This document shows positions 54,689-63,523 of a DNA stretch of 64,000 nt, in pieces. This stretch comes from Desulfobacterales bacterium. GTDB lineage: Bacteria; Desulfobacterota; Desulfobacteria; Desulfobacterales; UBA2156. A program made the translations under genes and the position numbers. The DNA lies in assembly GCA_011049715.1 (NCBI GenBank), contig DRHF01000151.1, positions 1 to 64,000 on the forward strand. The letters run 5' to 3'. Numbering within the stretch: position 1 is the first letter of the stretch; each line of letters begins with the position of its first letter. The notes beneath the pieces were generated by a model. The model was not told the DNA's origin and did not search any database. It saw only the letters and a program-made list of their open reading frames with translations.

Positions 54689-56521
54689 CTATTCACCGTT
54701 TAATTTTTCTTGAAGGTTATTTCGCAAAATTTCTCCAAAGGTTGATGTGGTCGGGCCAATATTGTTGACATATTCACTGAGAAGGTTTTGTTCGTTATCC
54801 ATTTCAAGTCGTTTGATTGAGAGACCGATCCGTCTTTCCTCGCTGTTGATATGCATCACTTTGGCAGTAATGACATCTCCGACGTTAAATTTTCCAACCG
54901 GTGTCTTTATCTTCTCTTTGCTTACTTCTGATACATGGACAAGCCCCTCTATCCCTTCTTCAAGCTCAATGAAAACCCCAAAATCAGTTAAGTTGGTCAC
55001 CGTACCGGTGATCTCCTTCCCGACTTCGTATCGTTCCCCTATGCTTTTCCAAGGGTCTTTCTGTAGTTGTTTAATCCCAAGCGAAAATCTTTCATTTTCT
55101 TTTTCGATATCTAAAACAATCGCTTGAACCATATCCCCTTTTTTGAAAAGTTCTGACGGGTGTTTAATTCTTTTGGTCCATGAAATGTCTGAAATGTGGA
55201 TTAGGCCATCAATTCCCTCGTCGATGCCGATAAACAGACCAAAATCGGTAATGTTTTTAATTTTGCCTTCGATTGTAGTACCGACCGGATATTTTTCACT
55301 GATCACATCCCACGGGTTTGGAACGACCTGTTTCATACCGAGAGAAATACGTCTGGTTTCAGGTTTGATATCAAGAACAACCGCCTCGACCAATTCATTC
55401 ACAGAGACAACTTTGGAAGGATGACGAACTTTTCGTGTCCAGGACATTTCAGATACGTGGATCAACCCCTCAACACCTTCCTCAATCTCCACAAATGCAC
55501 CATAATCGGTCAAACTGACAACCTTACCGTTAACCCGGGACCCGACCGGATATTTTTCAGCGGCATCCAACCACGGGTCCGCAACGAGCTGCTTTATACC
55601 GAGTGAAACCCTTTCTCTCTCAAGATCAAGATTTAAAATCTTCACCGTGATTTTGTCGCTCACAGAAAAAAGCTCGGCAGGATGTTTTACCCTCCCCCAC
55701 GAAATGTCAGTAATGTGCAGGAGTCCGTCCAATCCGCCAAGATCAACAAATACACCATATTCAGTAATATTCTTAACAATACCATCGACCACCTTACCCT
55801 CCTGTATGGAAGATAGGGTTGCAACTCTTTTCTCTTCGAGCACTTTTTCAAGCAGGACCCGTCTTGACAGAACGACATTACTTCTTTTTCGGTTATATTT
55901 TAATATTTTAAAATCAAACCTTTTTCCGACCATTTCATCAAGATTACGAATTGGGCGTAAATCAGCTTGTGAACCCGGCAAAAAGGCCTGTACCCCAATG
56001 TCGACTGTAAACCCTCCCTTGACACGGTTGAGGATTTCACCCCCAATCGTTTCATCTTGATCGTACGCTTTTTTGATATCCTCCCACACCTTGACCTGTT
56101 CCGCTTTTTCTTTGGATAGGATGACCCGCTCTTCTTCGTCGTCCCACCTTCCGACCATTACCTCCACAGAATCGCCAAGATTGACGTTGATATTGTTATG
56201 CTCATCTTTGAATTCATTGATCGCGATCCGTCCCTCGGATTTGTATCCGATATCCACTAGAACATGTTCCTTGTCCAGTGCTATGATCGTACCGGTAACA
56301 ATCTCCCCTTCTCCAAAACGATTGAAGCTTTCTTCGTACATGTCCATCAGATTTTCCATGCCGTCTTCGGATTCTTCAGCTTTTTCTTCCGTTGACAATT
56401 CCTCCTTCACCGCCTCATCTGGTTTTGTGACATTTGTGTCTGATAGAAGGGTGTCTGGTAAATCAGACCCGTTTTCTGTCTTCAATTTTTCGGTTGACTC
56501 GTTTTTTTCAGAATTTTCCAT
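54689..56521 (-). CDS. rpsA: 30S ribosomal protein S1
   Basis: This 610-residue protein has six S1 RNA-binding domains, with repeated signatures such as GVFVDLGGLDGLLHITDISWGR, GAFVEIEEGVEGLIHVSEMSW and GLFIGIDEGIDGLIHISDISW. An acidic N-terminal extension of about 60 residues (rich in Glu, Asp, Lys and Thr) makes it longer than the 557 residues of E. coli S1. S1 recruits mRNA to the 30S subunit. AAGGGGG precedes the ATG. It follows cmk and precedes sppA. Confidence 0.94.
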   Translation of the reverse strand: MENSEKNESTEKLKTENGSDLPDTLLSDTNVTKPDEAVKEELSTEEKAEESEDGMENLMDMYEESFNRFGEGEIVTGTIIALDKEHVLVDIGYKSEGRIAINEFKDEHNNINVNLGDSVEVMVGRWDDEEERVILSKEKAEQVKVWEDIKKAYDQDETIGGEILNRVKGGFTVDIGVQAFLPGSQADLRPIRNLDEMVGKRFDFKILKYNRKRSNVVLSRRVLLEKVLEEKRVATLSSIQEGKVVDGIVKNITEYGVFVDLGGLDGLLHITDISWGRVKHPAELFSVSDKITVKILNLDLERERVSLGIKQLVADPWLDAAEKYPVGSRVNGKVVSLTDYGAFVEIEEGVEGLIHVSEMSWTRKVRHPSKVVSVNELVEAVVLDIKPETRRISLGMKQVVPNPWDVISEKYPVGTTIEGKIKNITDFGLFIGIDEGIDGLIHISDISWTKRIKHPSELFKKGDMVQAIVLDIEKENERFSLGIKQLQKDPWKSIGERYEVGKEITGTVTNLTDFGVFIELEEGIEGLVHVSEVSKEKIKTPVGKFNVGDVITAKVMHINSEERRIGLSIKRLEMDNEQNLLSEYVNNIGPTTSTFGEILRNNLQEKLNGE

Positions 56522-56647
56522 TAAAAATCATTCCCCCTTAGCCTAGTTTTCATTGTACAAAATCAAATCTTTCAATAAGTATCAAGCCTTTTGTTAAAAA
56601 ACAATGATTTATTTCATCAAAAAGATCAAAAATAAAAAACCGATTCA

Positions 56648-57367
56648 TCAAATAAACTTGTCCACGTGTAATAGCATCAGGTCAACCACCCCCATTACCG
56701 AAAGGTGCGTGGAATCAATGTGTATCGCATCTTCTGCCGGCTTTAAAGGGGCCAGCCGTCGGTTACTGTCATTTTCGTCCCGGCGTTGCAGATCCCTTTC
56801 GACTTCTTCGATGGTCTGACCGGTTTTTTTTGGTTCCACCTCCCGATGACGCCTTAACGCCCTCACCTTTTGAGAAGCGTTTAAAAAAAACTTCACTTCA
56901 GCCTCCGGAAACACAACCGTTCCCATATCGCGCCCTTCAAACACAACCCCCTTTGTTTTCGCCATATCTCTTTGTAAGACGAGGAGAAATTTACGGACCA
57001 CAGGTTTTGCGGAAATTGTCGAAGCCAGCATTGTAATTTCTGGGTCCCGGATCGGGTCGGTAATGTCTGAGCAATTTGAAAAAAGGCGAAGGCCTTTTTC
57101 ATTGTTGATAAACCTCAGATCAAGATTATCACACAATGCTCCGAGTCCGGCTTCATCATCCCTATTTAACCCGGCCGATCGTGCTGCCACCGCCACTCCT
57201 CTATAAAGCGCGCCGGTGTCGACATATTGGTATCCAAGACGTTCTGCAAGGATCCGGCTCACCGTTGTTTTGCCTGCACCTCCCGGGCCATCGATTGTAA
57301 TGACAAGACGTTTTGCCGCATGTTTATTCTTTTGATTTGAATTGAAAAGTAAAGTCGAAGATGTCAT
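56648..57367 (-). CDS. cmk: Cytidylate kinase
   Basis: This 239-residue kinase phosphorylates CMP and dCMP. The P-loop is IDGPGGAGKTTVSRILAERL, a slight variant of the usual GPSGAGKGT. It is followed by YVDTGALYRGVAV and the substrate region FEGRDMGTVVFPEAEVKFFL. A 19-residue N-terminal extension precedes the core; the ATG overlaps the hisC stop by four bases, which supports this start. The 126-bp gap to rpsA shows nothing clear. Confidence 0.92.
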   Translation of the reverse strand: MTSSTLLFNSNQKNKHAAKRLVITIDGPGGAGKTTVSRILAERLGYQYVDTGALYRGVAVAARSAGLNRDDEAGLGALCDNLDLRFINNEKGLRLFSNCSDITDPIRDPEITMLASTISAKPVVRKFLLVLQRDMAKTKGVVFEGRDMGTVVFPEAEVKFFLNASQKVRALRRHREVEPKKTGQTIEEVERDLQRRDENDSNRRLAPLKPAEDAIHIDSTHLSVMGVVDLMLLHVDKFI

Positions 57368-58485
57368 ATGATTTTTTTCAAAGTCGCTAAAAATCGCATA
57401 TTTTCGTCATGAAGTCCTACGTTTACTCTTATATACCGGGGAAATCCATATGATGCCATGGAACGTACAATCACCCCCTCCTTTAGCATCCGCTCATAGA
57501 CCTCATTGGCGCTTTTTTTTACGTCAATTAGAAAAAAGTTGGTTTGCGTGGGAAAATATTTTATTCCCGCTCTGTTTAGAGAATCATACAAATAATCTAG
57601 TTCTTCATGGATCAGCTGAATGGTTTTTTTCAAAAATATCTTGTCATCAAGGGCTGCAATGGCCGCAACCTGGGCAAGTGAGTTTGTATTAAACGGTTGT
57701 CGAAGCCTGTTGAGGAGCTCTGATATTTCATCCGGCATGATTCCATAGCCGATGCGGAGGCCTGCGAGGCCGTGGGCTTTGGAAAAAGTTCGAAGCGTAA
57801 CCAGCGACTTGCCGGAATTGAGGTAATCGATACTGTTTAAACAGTTTTTGTCCCTTGCAAAGTCTATATACGCTTCATCGACAACAACAATGACGCCCTC
57901 GGGTACCCTTGATAGAAAGTTTTCAAAATCTTTTCTTAAAACTGAAGTTCCGGTTGGGTTATTGGGATTGTTGATAAAGATCATCTTTGACCCAGCGGTA
58001 ATTTTCTTTTCTATGCGCTTCAGGTCGATTGAAAGGGATTTCAGCGGTACATAAACAGGAGTAGCGCCGGCGCCACGGGCAAGGATATCATACATGAGAA
58101 AAGTCGGTTTCGGTAAGATCACCTCATCACCGTTTTGCAGAAACGTCCTCGTCAGCATACTGATGATCTCGTCGGAACCATTTCCCAAAACGATATTCGA
58201 GGGTCGCACGCTGTGATATTCAGAAATTTTCTCAATAAGACGGCACCCGCTCCCATCAGGATAGCGGTTGAGTTTTTCGACTGCCGCTAAAATCGCTGTT
58301 ATTGCCTTTGGGGAAGGTCCCAGCGGATTTTCGTTGGAAGCGAGTTTTATAGAATCAACTATACCATACTCCCTCTCAAGCTCCTCCATAGGTTTCCCCG
58401 GTGAATACGGATCAATCGACAGGATATGATTGGGTATCGAGAGATTCAATTTGAATTTCCTCTTTGCCTCTTCTTCGGTGGCCAT
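57364..58485 (-). CDS. hisC: Histidinol-phosphate aminotransferase
   Basis: This 373-residue PLP aminotransferase is of the histidine pathway. Motifs are LASNENPLGPSP, LGNGSDEIISML, NPNNPTGTSV and the PLP lysine in RTFSKAHGLAGLRIGYG. I choose ATG 58485 (MATEEEAKRKF); the longest frame from 58590 would overlap the preceding oxidoreductase gene by 62 bases and adds a basic segment not typical of the family. No other his genes are nearby. Relatives can also transaminate aromatic amino acids. Confidence 0.88.
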   Translation of the reverse strand: MATEEEAKRKFKLNLSIPNHILSIDPYSPGKPMEELEREYGIVDSIKLASNENPLGPSPKAITAILAAVEKLNRYPDGSGCRLIEKISEYHSVRPSNIVLGNGSDEIISMLTRTFLQNGDEVILPKPTFLMYDILARGAGATPVYVPLKSLSIDLKRIEKKITAGSKMIFINNPNNPTGTSVLRKDFENFLSRVPEGVIVVVDEAYIDFARDKNCLNSIDYLNSGKSLVTLRTFSKAHGLAGLRIGYGIMPDEISELLNRLRQPFNTNSLAQVAAIAALDDKIFLKKTIQLIHEELDYLYDSLNRAGIKYFPTQTNFFLIDVKKSANEVYERMLKEGVIVRSMASYGFPRYIRVNVGLHDENMRFLATLKKII

Positions 58486-58528
58486 AAGCTCTTTACTAAA
58501 ATGGGAAACCAAAGACGATCCTTTTTTT

Positions 58529-59095
58529 TTACGAAGGGCGTGGAATGTTGCTGGGCGTGCCTTCCAACGCCATTTTCTTTCCCCTGTCAAGCGCCGCCAT
58601 ATTCAAAGGAATAAATTTTTCCTTACCTGCAAATTCTTCTTTTACCGTTTTACGTAGTGATTCAAAATCTACCATTTTGCTTCTGGCAACAAAGGCACCA
58701 AGGGCTACGATGTTAGCGACCTTCACACTCCCCAGTTCTCTGGCGATCTCGGTAACCGGTATGGCGAGCTCATCGATATCATCGCGACCGGCGCCCGTCG
58801 AAATTAGCGAACTATTGATCAACACAACTCCGGAGGGTTTCACAACCGGTGCAAATTTTTCCAAAGAGGGTCGGTTCATGGCAACCAGATGCATGGGATT
58901 CCGAATAATCGGAGAAGCGATGGTCTTATCACTGACGACCACCATACAATAGGCGGTTCCCCCCCTCATTTCCGGGCCATAAGATGGGACCCATGCCACT
59001 TCCAAACCCTTTTCCATTGCTGCCTCAGCAAGAATTTTACCGCTGAGTAAAATTCCCTGTCCCCCAAAACCTGCAAACATCACTTCACTTTGCAT
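58529..59095 (-). CDS. 2-oxoacid:ferredoxin oxidoreductase gamma subunit
   Basis: This 188-residue subunit has the typical start SEVMFAGFGGQGILLSGKILAEAA and the segment PSYGPEMRGGTAYCMVVVSD, which belong to the gamma domain of pyruvate or 2-oxoglutarate ferredoxin oxidoreductases. It works with the alpha, beta and ferredoxin subunits encoded upstream on the same strand. Its start directly abuts the beta-subunit stop. Confidence 0.9.
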   Translation of the reverse strand: MQSEVMFAGFGGQGILLSGKILAEAAMEKGLEVAWVPSYGPEMRGGTAYCMVVVSDKTIASPIIRNPMHLVAMNRPSLEKFAPVVKPSGVVLINSSLISTGAGRDDIDELAIPVTEIARELGSVKVANIVALGAFVARSKMVDFESLRKTVKEEFAGKEKFIPLNMAALDRGKKMALEGTPSNIPRPS

Positions 59096-59848
59096 CTACC
59101 CCTCCTCAACATCGTCCGGGTTCTTAAACTCCCCTAGTTTGTAGTAGGGAAGCAGGGTTTCCTCGGCCCATTTTAGCGACTCCGCAGGTGTGAGCCCCCA
59201 ATTCGTCGGGCAATTACTTACCAATTCGACAAAACTGAAACATCTATTTTGTATCTGATACTCAAAAGCCTTTTTGATGGCCTTTTTTGCTTTTACGATG
59301 TATTTCGGCCTTAACACCGCTTGTCTTGATATGTATCCAGGTGTTTCAAGGCTTGAAAGCAATTCAGCCACTTTAATCGGCATACCGACCTCCGCTACAT
59401 TGCGTCCAAGGGGAGATGTGGTGGTACGCTGATTCGGCATTGTTGTCGGCGCCATCTGCCCGCCGGTCATGCCGTAAACCGCATTGTTGACAAAAATAGT
59501 CGTAAACTTTTCTCCCCGGTTAGCAGCATGAATAATTTCTGCCATACCGATACTGGCCAAATCACCGTCACCCTGATAGGTGAAGACTATCAGATCCGGT
59601 CTAACCCGTTTGATGCCGGTGGCCATAGCAGGCGCCCGGCCGTGGGCCGATTCTTGAAAATCGAAGGTAAAATAATTATAAGCCAGCACTGCACACCCAA
59701 CAGGTGCAATTCCAACTGTGCGGCCCCGAACGTCAAGTTCATCAATTACTTCGGCCACTAGGCGATGAATAACGCCGTGTGTGCACCCCGGACAATAGTG
59801 TGTATCCTGTTCGGCAAGGGATATCGGTTTTTGAAAAGTTTTTCCCAT
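59096..59848 (-). CDS. 2-oxoacid:ferredoxin oxidoreductase beta (TPP-binding) subunit
   Basis: This 250-residue subunit has DTHYCPGCTHGVIHRL at the N-terminus. The thiamine diphosphate motif is YQGDGDLASIGMAEIIHAANR ending in VNNAVYGMTGGQ. It carries the catalytic cofactor that decarboxylates 2-oxoacids to acyl-CoA with electrons to ferredoxin. The 103-bp gap to the alpha gene (59849-59951) has no clear regulatory signal. Confidence 0.9.
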   Translation of the reverse strand: MGKTFQKPISLAEQDTHYCPGCTHGVIHRLVAEVIDELDVRGRTVGIAPVGCAVLAYNYFTFDFQESAHGRAPAMATGIKRVRPDLIVFTYQGDGDLASIGMAEIIHAANRGEKFTTIFVNNAVYGMTGGQMAPTTMPNQRTTTSPLGRNVAEVGMPIKVAELLSSLETPGYISRQAVLRPKYIVKAKKAIKKAFEYQIQNRCFSFVELVSNCPTNWGLTPAESLKWAEETLLPYYKLGEFKNPDDVEEG

Positions 59849-59951
59849 TATATCATTACCCCTTAAATTGAATTTGATGATAAATAAATCGATGAAAATA
59901 TTTGTTTGCCGACGATGATTTTTAAATCAATTAAATCTATCGGTTTTTCAC

Positions 59952-61034
59952 TCACGAACCTTTTAATTCTTCACATGCTTTGATCTCATCCATTACCTCT
60001 TCGGGGGTCGGGACTTCTCCACCACATTTCCCATACCACCGAACAGGACGAATCCCTTTAACACTCCTTTCAACATCTTCAACCATCTGACCCATGCTCA
60101 TTTCGATGCATATAACAATTTTGCACGATTTTTTTGCCGCTGCATCGTATACCGCTATTCCAGGAAAAGGGAAGACAGTCTGAGGTCGAATCATGCCCAC
60201 CTCAAAACCATTTGACTTTAAATCATCGATGGCCGTTCTACATACCCGGCTCATGGTGCCGTAGCTGACCAAAAGGGCTTTGTAGTCCGCCTCTGTGTTA
60301 TATGTGTCATACCTGACCTCCTCTCTGGCCATCTGTTCATACTTTGCCTTCAAATGCAAATTGTGGGCGTTGAGTTGCTCCGGATCCAGGAAAAGTGATT
60401 TGACCAGATTTCGTTGTTCGCTCTGGCGCATCGCCATTCCACTTGTCGCCCAATCGTCCTTGTTGATCGGTTCGGATTGAAGGCGATCAGGAAATTCTAC
60501 AGGTTCCATCATCTGGCCAATCAAACCGTCCCCCAGAATCATCACCGGATTTCTGTATTTTTCTGCCAGGGGAAATGCCATCATGACCATCTCAACCGCT
60601 TCCTGAACGCTTGCCGGCGCCATCACCAGGAGCCTGAAGTCACCATGGCCGATTCCTTTTGTGGCCTGAAGATAATCGGCTTGGGACGGAAGGATTCCGC
60701 CAAGTCCGGGACCACCGCGCATAATATTTACAAAAACAGCCGGACATTCAGCGCCCGCCATGTAGCTGATCCCTTCGCTCATCAGGCTGATACCCGGGCT
60801 TGATGATGTTGTAAAAACTCGCTCGCCACAAGCCGCAGCACCAAAAACCATATAGGAAACCGCAACTTCGCTCTCTCCCTGTAAAAAAACCCCGCCGACC
60901 TCTGGTAATCGCCGCGAAAGGTATTCTGCTACTTCGGACTGAGGCGTAATCGGGTAACCAAAATAGTTCAGACACCCCGCCTTTATCGCTGCCTCCCCTA
61001 TAGCTTCATTCCCTTTCATCAATACTTTACCCAT
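59952..61034 (-). CDS. vorB: 2-oxoacid:ferredoxin oxidoreductase alpha subunit, VorB type
   Basis: This is a protein of about 360 residues. ATG 61034 follows GGAGGAAAAGC and opens MGKVLMKGNEAIGEAAIKAG, so the long upstream extension possible from 61187 is rejected; it would lie inside the ferredoxin gene. Motifs are YFGYPITPQSEVAEYL, MRGGPGLGGILPSQADYLQ and a C-terminal transketolase-like domain. I associate this exact opening with the VorB (3-methyl-2-oxobutanoate) group, but 2-oxoglutarate as substrate cannot be excluded. It overlaps the ferredoxin subunit gene by eight bases. Confidence 0.88.
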   Translation of the reverse strand: MGKVLMKGNEAIGEAAIKAGCLNYFGYPITPQSEVAEYLSRRLPEVGGVFLQGESEVAVSYMVFGAAACGERVFTTSSSPGISLMSEGISYMAGAECPAVFVNIMRGGPGLGGILPSQADYLQATKGIGHGDFRLLVMAPASVQEAVEMVMMAFPLAEKYRNPVMILGDGLIGQMMEPVEFPDRLQSEPINKDDWATSGMAMRQSEQRNLVKSLFLDPEQLNAHNLHLKAKYEQMAREEVRYDTYNTEADYKALLVSYGTMSRVCRTAIDDLKSNGFEVGMIRPQTVFPFPGIAVYDAAAKKSCKIVICIEMSMGQMVEDVERSVKGIRPVRWYGKCGGEVPTPEEVMDEIKACEELKGS

Positions 61035-61281
61035 GCTTTTCCTCCGTTGGCTCTTGATCGATCGCATGCTCGGCGATTTTGGTGATAGTGACTGCCACAT
61101 CCGGACACATGATGCAGCAGGTTGTGCAGAAAACGCAATCGTCCGGACGTGCCTGATGAACCGGAAAATATCCCTTGGCATTGACACGTTGTGATATTTC
61201 CAAAACCTTTTTTGGACATACGATCACACACAGACTGCACCCTTTGCATCGATCAGTGTCAATGGTATATCTGTACGGCAT
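61027..61281 (-). CDS. Ferredoxin-type delta subunit of the 2-oxoacid oxidoreductase
   Basis: This 84-residue subunit has two [4Fe-4S] motifs, CKGCSLCVIVCP and CVFCTTCCIMCP, that carry electrons from the TPP subunit to ferredoxin. The start at 61281 is supported by AAAGGAG eight bases upstream; the longer frame to 61386 would run into the ATPase gene. Confidence 0.9.
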   Translation of the reverse strand: MPYRYTIDTDRCKGCSLCVIVCPKKVLEISQRVNAKGYFPVHQARPDDCVFCTTCCIMCPDVAVTITKIAEHAIDQEPTEEKHG

Positions 61282-61316
61282 TGAGAAAACTCCTTTATTC
61301 CTTTTGTTTGGCGGCA

Positions 61317-62057
61317 TTAACGATTCAATGACACCGCTTTTTTCCATGGTGGAACAAGCTGCCTTTTTATGGGCAGTACTGGGCATTCAAACTGTTTTAT
61401 GTCTACTTGCGGCAGAAGATCTTCTGCAACGGTCATAAATTCAAACGGCAATCGGGTCTCCTCTGATACCCGTTTAACAAAATCATATCCTCGATCGATG
61501 TGTTCAGCCGTCGTTTCATCGATGAGATTGGCATTTCCAATGAAACCGGTTATTTTCATTCTTGATGCTTTTTCAATCTCATCCCTTATTTTCAGGCAGC
61601 CTTGAACCGTTTCCGTAAAGGGACGAAAAGGATTGATGACCTGGAGCACGTGAAGCTCCTTACCCCCTTCAAGGAAAGAATGCGCCTGAAACGAATCTGA
61701 AAGGGAGGATAGAACCGTCGCCCCGACATCGTCTCCCCCCACATCCAATATAGTAAGTCCAAACGGCTGACGGATCAACCCGGCAATCGAGGGGCTTAAG
61801 ATAGGGAGATCCGCCTGCAAAAACTGATCGGGTGGTAAAATCATCTCAATACCCAACGCTGCCAGCGGCGTTTTTGCTTCCCGGGTCCTAAAATAGGGGT
61901 TTACCAGATCGAGATCCGCAATCCTCACATTTTGACCGATGCCCCTTTGGTTCACGGCGAGATTGACGGAAACCTCCGTCTTTCCACTCCCATAGTTGCC
62001 AACGATAACAACCACTCCATCGAACCGAAGGGTCAAAGGCTTCTTTAAACCATGCAT
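61317..62057 (-). CDS. P-loop ATPase of the MinD/ParA/CobQ class linked to the oxidoreductase operon
   Basis: This 246-residue protein has the P-loop VGNYGSGKTEVSVNLA, the Walker-type DLDLVNPYFRTREAK and DVGGDDVGATVL. Related ATPases often precede ferredoxin-dependent 2-oxoacid oxidoreductase genes in Desulfobacterota, as here (35 bp upstream of the ferredoxin subunit). A role in cluster loading or assembly is a guess; no biochemical role is established to my knowledge. The gap 62058-62296 has no recognised feature. Confidence 0.78.
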   Translation of the reverse strand: MHGLKKPLTLRFDGVVVIVGNYGSGKTEVSVNLAVNQRGIGQNVRIADLDLVNPYFRTREAKTPLAALGIEMILPPDQFLQADLPILSPSIAGLIRQPFGLTILDVGGDDVGATVLSSLSDSFQAHSFLEGGKELHVLQVINPFRPFTETVQGCLKIRDEIEKASRMKITGFIGNANLIDETTAEHIDRGYDFVKRVSEETRLPFEFMTVAEDLLPQVDIKQFECPVLPIKRQLVPPWKKAVSLNR

Positions 62058-62296
62058 TGATTATAACCATCTATTATACAAAAAGGCCCTGTTGGAGCCC
62101 ATCTTGCACAATTTCAAATAAATAAAGAGGTCCATGTATTGATTATCTCCGCTATTGTCAAGCTTTTTCCACGATCTAAAAACCATTATCAACTACGCCA
62201 TGGGGGTTCAACAAAAAAGAACGGCCCGCTTTTTCCTTTAGCTAAATCTTTTGATGTGTTAATTTGCGTCTGGAGCTGGGAGGATTCATTTATACC

Positions 62297-63472
62297 GTGG
62301 AAATCGTTCAGACAGGTCTTGAGAATTTATCAGAAACACCGCCCAAATGGCTATTCGACCAGCGGATCGGCCTTTTATGCAATCCTGCCTCGGTCGACCG
62401 GAAGCTTCGCCATGCCCGTCACCTGATCAATAAAAAATTTCCGGGTCAACTTGTTTCACTCTTTTCACCCCAGCACGGCTTTTTTGGAGAAAACCAGGAC
62501 AACATGAGAGAGTCTCCTGATATGATCGATTCTGTTTTACAGATTCCTGTTTTCAGCCTCTACAGTGCAACCCGGAAACCGACCCGGGAAATGTTTGATC
62601 CGATAGACACCCTCATCATTGACCTGCAGGATGCTGGATCGCGTGTCTACACTTTTATCTATACAATGTCCTATTGCTTGGAAGCGGCCAAGAAATTTAG
62701 AAAAAAAATTCTGATTCTTGATCGACCCAATCCGATCAACGGCATCACGGTGGAAGGAAATTGTCTGTCTACTCAATTGACCTCATTTGTCGGGCGTTAT
62801 CCGATTCCCATGCGTCATGGACTGACCATGGGAGAGCTATCCCTTTTGTTTAACGATCATTATCGAATTGGCTGCGACCTTGAGATAATTCCGATGAAAG
62901 GGTGGAAAAGAACCATGTACTTTCCGGAAACCGGCCTCCCCTGGATCCCCCCGTCTCCGAATCTGCCGACACCGGCATCAGCAATGGTCTATCCGGGCCA
63001 GGTCTTGCTTGAAGGGACAAATATTTCTGAAGGGAGAGGAACAACCCAACCCTTTGAACTTTTCGGCGCACCGTTTCTCGATACAGAAAAAATTCTTTCA
63101 ACTCTGGACGTAAATAAAATGCCGGGGATTACCCTCAGACAAACTGCGTTTGAACCGACTTCAAACAAATGGAAGGGGATCTCTTGTGAAGGGTTTCAAA
63201 TCCATATCAGTGATCCTGTTCAATACGTTCCGTATATAACGACACTCCGGCTGATTCAAGCCGTCCTTTTCCATCACAAGGATCGGTTTGAGTGGAAGCC
63301 CCCCCCCTATGAATACGAGTTTCACCAAATGCCGATCGACCTTATCATTGGTGATAGAGAAATTCGGGAGCGGTTAGAACGTTTGGATCAAATTGATGAT
63401 ATCGCCGAATCATGGAAGGGTGATCTTGATCTGTTTATAGCCCGCCGCCAAAAGTTCTGTCTTTATCCATAA
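62297..63472 (+). CDS. DUF1343 protein, exo-beta-N-acetylmuramidase NamZ family
   Basis: This is a protein of about 391 residues. GTG 62297 (MEIVQTGLENL) after GGGAGGA is preferred to TTG 62264. Family motifs are GLLCNPASVDRKLRHA, LFSPQHGFFGENQDNM, DLQDAGSRVYTFIYTM, DRPNPINGITVEGN and the active-site region LEGTNISEGRGTTQPFELFGAP. NamZ of Bacillus subtilis removes terminal MurNAc from peptidoglycan fragments. No signal peptide is visible with either start, so this version may act in the cytoplasm on imported muropeptides. Confidence 0.85.
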   Translation: MEIVQTGLENLSETPPKWLFDQRIGLLCNPASVDRKLRHARHLINKKFPGQLVSLFSPQHGFFGENQDNMRESPDMIDSVLQIPVFSLYSATRKPTREMFDPIDTLIIDLQDAGSRVYTFIYTMSYCLEAAKKFRKKILILDRPNPINGITVEGNCLSTQLTSFVGRYPIPMRHGLTMGELSLLFNDHYRIGCDLEIIPMKGWKRTMYFPETGLPWIPPSPNLPTPASAMVYPGQVLLEGTNISEGRGTTQPFELFGAPFLDTEKILSTLDVNKMPGITLRQTAFEPTSNKWKGISCEGFQIHISDPVQYVPYITTLRLIQAVLFHHKDRFEWKPPPYEYEFHQMPIDLIIGDREIRERLERLDQIDDIAESWKGDLDLFIARRQKFCLYP

Positions 63473-63523
63473 AATCCTATTGGAAAGTGGGTATTTGTCG
63501 ATAGAAAAACGAAACGAGGATGA

